Part shown: positions 14,818 to 18,567 of the stretch, piece after piece
How positions within the stretch are numbered: position 1 is the first letter of the stretch
Layout of the letters: the number at the start of each line of letters is the position of its first letter
From: UBA1724 sp963632245
GTDB lineage: Bacteria; Verrucomicrobiota; Lentisphaeria; Oligosphaerales; Oligosphaeraceae
DNA: 18,567 bases
Direction of reading: 5' to 3'
Assembly (NCBI GenBank): GCA_963632245.1
Contig: CAVGTF010000030.1
Coordinates: 1 to 18,567 of the forward strand
Notes under the pieces: model-generated
Told to the model about the DNA's origin: nothing
Seen by the model: the letters and a program-made list of their open reading frames with translations, nothing else
Database searches by the model: none
Position numbers and translations under genes: made by a program

Positions 14818-15090
14818 GTGTCCCTGAAAGATCTCGATGACTTCATCCCCACCCATTTTCCACCCCGTCAAAATCCCAGCGGATCTTTCGGCGTACGACC
14901 GCTGGATGTCTGGGAATCCCAGGAGCTCGCCCTCCGGGTACTCATCCAAAGCGCCATGGGGCTCTCCCTGGCACTGATGGCATACCCGGAGGCACGACAG
15001 GAATTCCACCGCAATCTGGAGGAGCTCTTCCAGTCGGAACTGGAAGAAATCCAAGCCGAGGAAGAAGAACGCCGCCGCGATGCACGGTGA
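14818..15090 (+). CDS. Small helical protein resembling the C-terminal module of the HTH proteins
   Basis: 90 residues, GTG start with SD GGAGGA at a good distance. There is no HTH. Residues 34-80 (ESQELALRVLIQSAMGLSLA, then YPEARQEFHRNLEELFQSEL) line up with residues ~104-150 of the HTH protein at 16208. Shared features are EL, A.GL, P..RQ, L and E..E at matching spacing. The end is strongly acidic then basic (EEEERRRDAR). It may be a stand-alone dimerisation or partner module, able to pair with the HTH proteins without binding DNA; that is inference. The next gene's GTG lies 46 nt downstream. Confidence 0.7.
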   Translation: MSLKDLDDFIPTHFPPRQNPSGSFGVRPLDVWESQELALRVLIQSAMGLSLALMAYPEARQEFHRNLEELFQSELEEIQAEEEERRRDAR

Positions 15091-15136
15091 CTCCCGCTTT
15101 CGTCTATGCCCCAACGATGAGCAAGGAGGTTCCCTT

Positions 15137-15589
15137 GTGAAAGAAGAACAAATGCCGAAGAGATTCCCTGAAGAGGATCCCATCCAAAAGGTGATCCATG
15201 ACCTGCAAGAATTCCGAAAAGACCACAGTCTGACCCGAGATGAAATGGCGTATTTGCTGCGCGTGAGTAGCCACACCATCACGAAATGGGAGCAGGGATG
15301 CTACCCCCGCAGCCAGCCCCGCAGCCGAGCGACAATTCTGGCATTCCGGGAAATCCAGAAGAGCCCCGACGCCCTGCTATGGGCGCGACTCCTCCATCTG
15401 CGCGCCCTCAATGCCTGCCGCATCGACGACACCACAAAGGATCTCCGGGAGTACGCCACACGACTACTGGAAATCACGCCATCCCCAGAACGGCTCCTGC
15501 AACGACTGCGCACGCTGCTGGAAGAGAGCGCGCAGGATCTCCTAGATCGCCTCACAGAAGATGCCAGCGAACAGGAGGAAGACGCATGA
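15137..15589 (+). CDS. HTH (XRE-like) DNA-binding protein 1
   Basis: 150 residues. The GTG at 15137 is chosen because AAGGAGG lies 7 nt upstream; an in-frame ATG at 15080 would overlap the previous gene and has no such site. An XRE-like HTH occupies about 17-60 (FRKDHSLTRDEMAYLLRVSS, then HTITKWEQGCYPRS), with the typical W-E after the recognition helix. A helical linker follows (66-95). The C-terminal helical module is at about 102-140 (LREYATRLLEITPSPERLLQ and onward), with an acidic tail. It is a probable transcription factor; the target is unknown. Its stop overlaps the next start in ATGA, which implies translational coupling. Confidence 0.85.
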   Translation: MKEEQMPKRFPEEDPIQKVIHDLQEFRKDHSLTRDEMAYLLRVSSHTITKWEQGCYPRSQPRSRATILAFREIQKSPDALLWARLLHLRALNACRIDDTTKDLREYATRLLEITPSPERLLQRLRTLLEESAQDLLDRLTEDASEQEEDA

Positions 15590-16044
15590 CCACCGACAAC
15601 ACCCCAAACAGCCAAGAACATGCTGCCGCACGCGTTTCTGCAACGCTGCGGACCTTCCGCAAACGCCACGATCTCACCTGTTCCGAGATGGCACAGCTAC
15701 TGAATGTGAACCGTACGACGCTCTCCAATTGGGAGAGGGCCTCCTTCCCGACGCACCATGACCGCACCCTCTCCTTCTTCCCCATCCTGGAGACCCTGGA
15801 GGAGAATCCCGTTGCCAAAGAGCGCCTGCGGCTCCTGCTGCTACGCTCTTCCCGGGCCATCCAGCCGGATCCGCCCCTCCAGACAATGCTCCCACGGGCA
15901 CTGCAGATCTTCCATCTCACCCAAACACCCCGGCGCTTCGTAACGAGGCTCCACGCATTCCTGCAACAACACACCCGGAAATACCGCCCTCACCTGCAGG
16001 CTACCAATCCCAAAGACACTCCGCCGCCTCATCCGGAACCATAG
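15586..16044 (+). CDS. HTH (XRE-like) DNA-binding protein 2
   Basis: 152 residues, ATG overlapping the previous stop (ATGA), with the SD AGGAGG lying inside the previous gene. The HTH is at about 19-55 (LRTFRKRHDLTCSEMAQLLN, then VNRTTLSNWERASFP). A helical linker (63-90, LSFFPILETLEENPVAKERL) and a C-terminal helical segment with the shared pattern (PRRFVTRLHAFLQQ, 116-129) follow. The end is Pro-rich (DTPPPHPEP). Coupled translation with protein 1 suggests equimolar amounts and perhaps a heterodimer. Similarity between the two is mainly in pattern, not identity, so any duplication is old. Confidence 0.85.
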   Translation: MTTDNTPNSQEHAAARVSATLRTFRKRHDLTCSEMAQLLNVNRTTLSNWERASFPTHHDRTLSFFPILETLEENPVAKERLRLLLLRSSRAIQPDPPLQTMLPRALQIFHLTQTPRRFVTRLHAFLQQHTRKYRPHLQATNPKDTPPPHPEP

Positions 16045-16130
16045 TCATACCCCCTACCGGGAATTTTGCGGAATTTCTACCAAAAGACGGAAATCCCCCG
16101 GGGGGCGTCCTTTCCCGTGGAGGCGCTTGG

Positions 16131-16167
16131 TATATTCGCTTTTCCCGGCGAACGAGGATTCGCCGGG
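16131..16167 (+). promoter_or_regulatory. Promoter-like box and perfect leader hairpin
   Basis: In the 163-nt gap before the third HTH gene a -10-like TATATT (16131-16136) is followed by a perfect hairpin, CCCGGCGAA / TTCGCCGGG (16144-16152 with 16159-16167, 6-nt loop CGAGGA). The hairpin ends 41 nt before the ATG. No good -35 is seen. Upstream are direct repeats GGAATTTTGC/GGAATTTCTA (from 16062) and the palindrome CCCCCGGGGG. It is probably a separate promoter with a structured leader or operator. Confidence 0.4.
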
Positions 16168-16207
16168 CCTTTACCAGGCAATCCACCCCCTTGACCCCAG
16201 GAGCCCC

Positions 16208-16699
16208 ATGTCCCAAGAAGCCCCCACACCCAAAACAAATACCCCACCATTCGACGGAGAATTCACGGAGTCCTTTCGCCAGCGGCTGCGCGCCCGAAGA
16301 GAGGATCTGGGCCTGACGTTAGACGAACTCGGCGAGCTCATCCACGTGGAGGGCTCCACTCTCCGAAAATGGGAGGCGGGACACACCCTGCGCTGCCGCA
16401 CAAAATTCATCCGGCGCATCCAGCACTTCCTGAATGGCGAATACGACCGCGTGGCACTCGCTCGAAAGGCAGACCCCCTCGCCACCACGCCCCTCACACG
16501 ACAGGAGACTCTCCGCCAAGAAGAACTCCCACTCCTCCAATGCATGGAACAGGCCGCCGGACTCTACCAACTCTGCAAAAACAAGCCCGCACTGCGCCAG
16601 AAACTCCTGGATCGACTCCAGGACGCCATCCGACAAGAAGCCGAATTCCTCCGAAACGCCATCGGACAAAACGAAGCCCACGAGACCTCCGCCGGATAA
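16208..16699 (+). CDS. HTH (XRE-like) DNA-binding protein 3
   Basis: 163 residues; ATG chosen for the SD CCAGGAG 6 nt upstream. A disordered Pro/Thr-rich N-terminus (1-18) is followed by an HTH at about 23-63 (FRQRLRARREDLGLTLDELG, then VEGSTLRKWEAG), a helical linker (RTKFIRRIQHFLNGEYDR) and a flexible stretch. The C-terminal helical module at about 104-152 (MEQAAGLYQLCKNKPALRQK, then LLDRLQDAIRQEAEFL) is closest to the HTH-less protein at 14818. It probably has its own promoter. It is likely a transcription factor; targets may include the cassette itself. Confidence 0.85.
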   Translation: MSQEAPTPKTNTPPFDGEFTESFRQRLRARREDLGLTLDELGELIHVEGSTLRKWEAGHTLRCRTKFIRRIQHFLNGEYDRVALARKADPLATTPLTRQETLRQEELPLLQCMEQAAGLYQLCKNKPALRQKLLDRLQDAIRQEAEFLRNAIGQNEAHETSAG

Positions 16700-16732
16700 C
16701 CCACCCAAACGGAGCGCGTAAGCCACGACCGC

Positions 16733-16996
16733 AGGCACCTAGCGGCTAACGGCTAGGTATAAGGCACCGCAGGCACCCTCCCGCGGCTCTTGCCACGGTA
16801 TCAGTACCGGCCCTTTCCCCACACCATTGCAGCATACCACCACTGGGGTAGAGGAAGGTGTTTTTGGGGGTACGGGGGGCCATGAGGCCCCTCCGTCCTT
16901 TGGCCCACACCATGGCAGCATACCACCACAGAGATAGAGGAAGGCGTTTTGGGGGGTACGGGGGGCCATGAGGCCCCTCCGTCCTTTGGTTGTTCC
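16733..16996 (+). repeat. Composite intergenic repeat with 86-bp tandem duplication
   Basis: 7-bp units (AGCGGCT 16741, AACGGCT 16748) lead to a degenerate core (16761-16784, AAGGCACCGCAGGCACCCTC and on). An 86-bp unit is then duplicated (16818-16903 and 16904-16989). Each copy ends in a diverged hairpin element with the stem GGGGCC/GGCCCC, loop ATGA, and CTCCGTCCTTTGG as the tail. The stem is intact in both copies. No gene is seen in 16700-17210. Confidence 0.85.
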
Positions 16997-17068
16997 CGCC
17001 CTACGCCATCCCCAACAGGAACCGCCAGGCGGGAATGATATCATCCTCCAAAATGTAGTTTCCACCCA

Positions 17069-17153
17069 AAACCTATCTTTTTAAAAGATAACTTTTGCCA
17101 CAAACCTATCTTTTTAAAAGATAACTTTTGCCACAAACCTATCTTTTTAGAAG
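17069..17153. repeat. 33-bp tandem repeat with AT-rich palindrome, about 2.6 copies
   Basis: Units begin AAACCTATCTTTTTAAAAG at 17069, 17102 and 17135; the first two are identical over 33 bp and the third is partial with a change near its end. Each full unit contains the near-perfect palindrome ATCTTTTTAAAAGAT, so the palindromes repeat about every three helical turns. The array is AT-rich in a GC-rich setting. It looks like a protein-binding array or iteron-like repeat; it lies downstream of the minus-strand gene and of the HTH cassette. Confidence 0.85.
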
Positions 17154-17208
17154 AGGGCTTTGGAGGGTGTACGCGAGGATTCCAGGGTGAGAGGGAGAGG
17201 CGGCAAGC

Positions 17209-17228
17209 GGTCAGTCTTTGGACTGACC
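17209..17228 (-). other. Hairpin over the stop codon of the minus-strand gene
   Basis: GGTCAGTC / GACTGACC is a perfect 8-bp stem with a 4-nt loop. On the minus strand it spans the last codons and the TGA stop. No T-run follows, so it is not a normal terminator; it may protect the mRNA 3' end or be part of an imperfect terminator. Confidence 0.5.
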
Positions 17229-18350
17229 CTCGTCGTCATCATCATCCTCGTCCTCTTCGAGCCATCCCCATTCCTCTCGGGGAAGCATGACAATTGCGCC
17301 TTCCAGATAATCCCGAAGATTATACTTCTCGGACTCCTCGGGGTAACGCCTCATACACACGGCAATGGCCTCGATGAGCTCCCAATGAGGGTATACCTTC
17401 GCCAAGCGATCCCAAATCCCGCGGGTATCAACCAGGGTCTCGCCATCGCACTCCTCCTGGAAGAAAGCGAGGGTCTTCTTGAAGTCCTTGGCGAGGAGGG
17501 CAAATCGGCTAGCATTTCGGGTTTTCTCGTAGTAGTCCGAAAGCTCGCTGTCGTATTTTTCCTCAAACAGCCGCAGCTGCTGGAATTTCTCCGTCAGGGA
17601 GAGTCGCTTCTTGGCGAAGAGGAGATTGACGCTTCCACTGGGATCGCAGGGAAGAATGCCCTCCCATTCCAAGAGCCGCACGCACTCCTTCGGATCTGCA
17701 CCGGCCTTCCAGTGCGCCCAATCCACGGAGAGCTCATCCCCGAATTGCGGCATGAAGTCCTCCTCCATGGCATCTCGAGGCTCCTGGGTCTCCTCCGCAT
17801 GCGACAACAACTCCGGACACAGCCTGGACAACATCGCACAGACCATGCCGAACCGCCCGCCATCCTCACGACACAACGCCAGCGAAACCGTATTCTCCAC
17901 AGACATCCCCGCGATATCCCGCGCTAGCTTGATCACCAGGCGCTCCGCCACCTCCGGATCCAGCGGCACGCCCGCATGACCACCATGCCACCCAATCTCC
18001 GGGAACTCCTTCTCCAACGCCTCCGCAGTCCATAAACCCGTGTCTTGATTCTCCTGAAGCAGCAGGAACTGCATATCGGCATACATGATAATCTTGCCGT
18101 CGCGACGCCAAGAGCCCCCGGGATACGGCACCGAAGAAAATGTCCCTAATCCCACAATGCCATCATGCTCCGTGCCCACACGGCAGAAGATGAACCAGTC
18201 GCCTACCTCCAGCTGCTCCGGTTCATAAATGCTCCAGTCCATATCGAGCCCCGGACAGCCCCTCCGACCCAGCCGCTCCAGAAAACTGCGAAAATGCTCG
18301 TCCTTGAAAGACGAGATCAACGGATTCCAGCGAAGTACGTATAGCTTCAT
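17211..18350 (-). CDS. Uncharacterised protein with possible PUA/EVE-like N-terminal domain
   Basis: 379 residues. The ATG at 18350 is preferred over an upstream TTG. Residues 1-145 (MKLYVLRWNP; LEVGDWFIFCRVGTEHDGIV; SWRRDGKIIMYADM; IGWHGGHAGVPL) look like a compact Trp-rich alpha/beta domain, perhaps PUA/EVE/ASCH-like. Such folds bind RNA or modified nucleotides and often occur in defence loci. This is recognition by pattern and uncertain. Residues 250-350 are helical (KFQQLRLFEEKYDSELSDYY). The C-terminus is a run of Asp/Glu (367-374). No enzyme motif is seen. It is the only minus-strand gene, with an AT-rich divergent promoter region, so it is likely an independent accessory gene. Confidence 0.75.
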   Translation of the reverse strand: MKLYVLRWNPLISSFKDEHFRSFLERLGRRGCPGLDMDWSIYEPEQLEVGDWFIFCRVGTEHDGIVGLGTFSSVPYPGGSWRRDGKIIMYADMQFLLLQENQDTGLWTAEALEKEFPEIGWHGGHAGVPLDPEVAERLVIKLARDIAGMSVENTVSLALCREDGGRFGMVCAMLSRLCPELLSHAEETQEPRDAMEEDFMPQFGDELSVDWAHWKAGADPKECVRLLEWEGILPCDPSGSVNLLFAKKRLSLTEKFQQLRLFEEKYDSELSDYYEKTRNASRFALLAKDFKKTLAFFQEECDGETLVDTRGIWDRLAKVYPHWELIEAIAVCMRRYPEESEKYNLRDYLEGAIVMLPREEWGWLEEDEDDDDDEGQSKD

Positions 18351-18406
18351 AGTGCGAATACTGTATACCCCCACCAAGAATCCACCGATACTAATCCATA
18401 TGCATT

Positions 18407-18480
18407 CAAAAAAATTATAACACTTATCAATGGAAACTTATAATGGCTTTCTAAAGTTATAAGACTATAACGATAAGGGA
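18407..18480. promoter_or_regulatory. Divergent AT-rich promoter/operator region
   Basis: On the minus strand an extended -10, TGTTATAAT (18422-18414), lies about 57 nt upstream of the ATG at 18350; no good -35 accompanies it, as extended -10 promoters allow. An inverted repeat CTTATAA / TTATAAG (18437-18443 with 18457-18463), centred two helical turns apart, covers the upstream side. TTATAA occurs three times between 18415 and 18462. It could be an operator shared with the plus-strand ORF at 18488. Confidence 0.45.
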
Positions 18481-18487
18481 ACTTCTC

Positions 18488-18567
18488 ATGATTCTCGATG
18501 ACCGCATTTGCAATATCGTAGCATCGGTATTCTGTAAAAGTAGTTTCTTACACAGTGATGGCATTCC
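18488..18567 (+). CDS. Start of a divergent gene, cut by the window edge
   Basis: An ATG with AAGGG 8 nt upstream opens a frame that stays open to the end of the window (26 codons; begins MILDDRICNIVASVFCKSSF). It is divergent from the minus-strand gene and shares its AT-rich control region. Too short to identify. Confidence 0.4.
   Translation, partial: MILDDRICNIVASVFCKSSFLHSDGI

Noticed and set aside
16131..16167. Intrinsic terminator before the third HTH gene
   Set aside because: The hairpin is perfect but is followed by CCTTTACC, not a T-run, and lies just after a -10-like box, so a leader or operator is more likely.
17160..17927. Plus-strand frame of 255 codons opposite the 379-residue minus-strand gene
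   Set aside because: It starts in the repeat region and has no SD; the minus strand has the better composition, start and promoter.

Overview
The window is GC-rich bacterial DNA with dense, mostly same-strand genes. Codon use favours C or G in third position, the UDP-glucose dehydrogenase is of the eukaryote-like type, and some genes have Shine-Dalgarno (SD) sites while others do not. With intracellular rhamnoside and uronate metabolism and prepilin-peptidase/envelope genes, this fits a PVC-group bacterium (Kiritimatiellota, Lentisphaerota or a relative), probably host- or polysaccharide-associated. That placement is inference; no rRNA or other decisive marker is present.

Layout. 1-787: no gene; heptamer arrays, a composite intergenic repeat and a series of perfect hairpins. 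788-5269: a tight plus-strand group of a GH78-type alpha-L-rhamnosidase-like enzyme, UDP-glucose 6-dehydrogenase and a histidine phosphatase. 5270-5681: a second composite repeat, ending in a heptamer array 8 nt before the next start codon. 5682-11706: a sugar-phosphate isomerase/epimerase-like TIM barrel, leuS, uronate isomerase (uxaC) and a prepilin peptidase. 11913-13579: a coiled-coil membrane-anchored protein, a Pro/Ala-rich one-helix protein and a 49-residue lipoprotein, closed by a strong intrinsic terminator. 13642-14202: a third composite repeat and an AT-rich leader. 14203-16699: a run of small genes, each with a good SD site; three encode diverged helix-turn-helix (HTH) proteins, and a fourth carries what looks like only their C-terminal helical module. 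16700-17210: a fourth composite repeat, an 86-bp tandem duplication and 33-bp palindromic repeats. 17211-18350 (minus): an uncharacterised 379-residue protein with a possible PUA/EVE-like N-terminus. 18488-end: the start of a divergent gene.

Two things stand out. One is the intergenic repeat family: seven copies of a ~25-bp core occur on both strands, always next to an array with a 7-bp period whose sequence differs from locus to locus. The core is often followed by a conserved hairpin element. The other is the small-gene HTH cassette, which lies between two of these repeats and shows DNA-binding and C-terminal modules partly split into separate proteins. The metabolic genes suggest release and use of rhamnose- and uronate-containing glycans and supply of UDP-glucuronate. 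No link between metabolism and the HTH cassette is visible.
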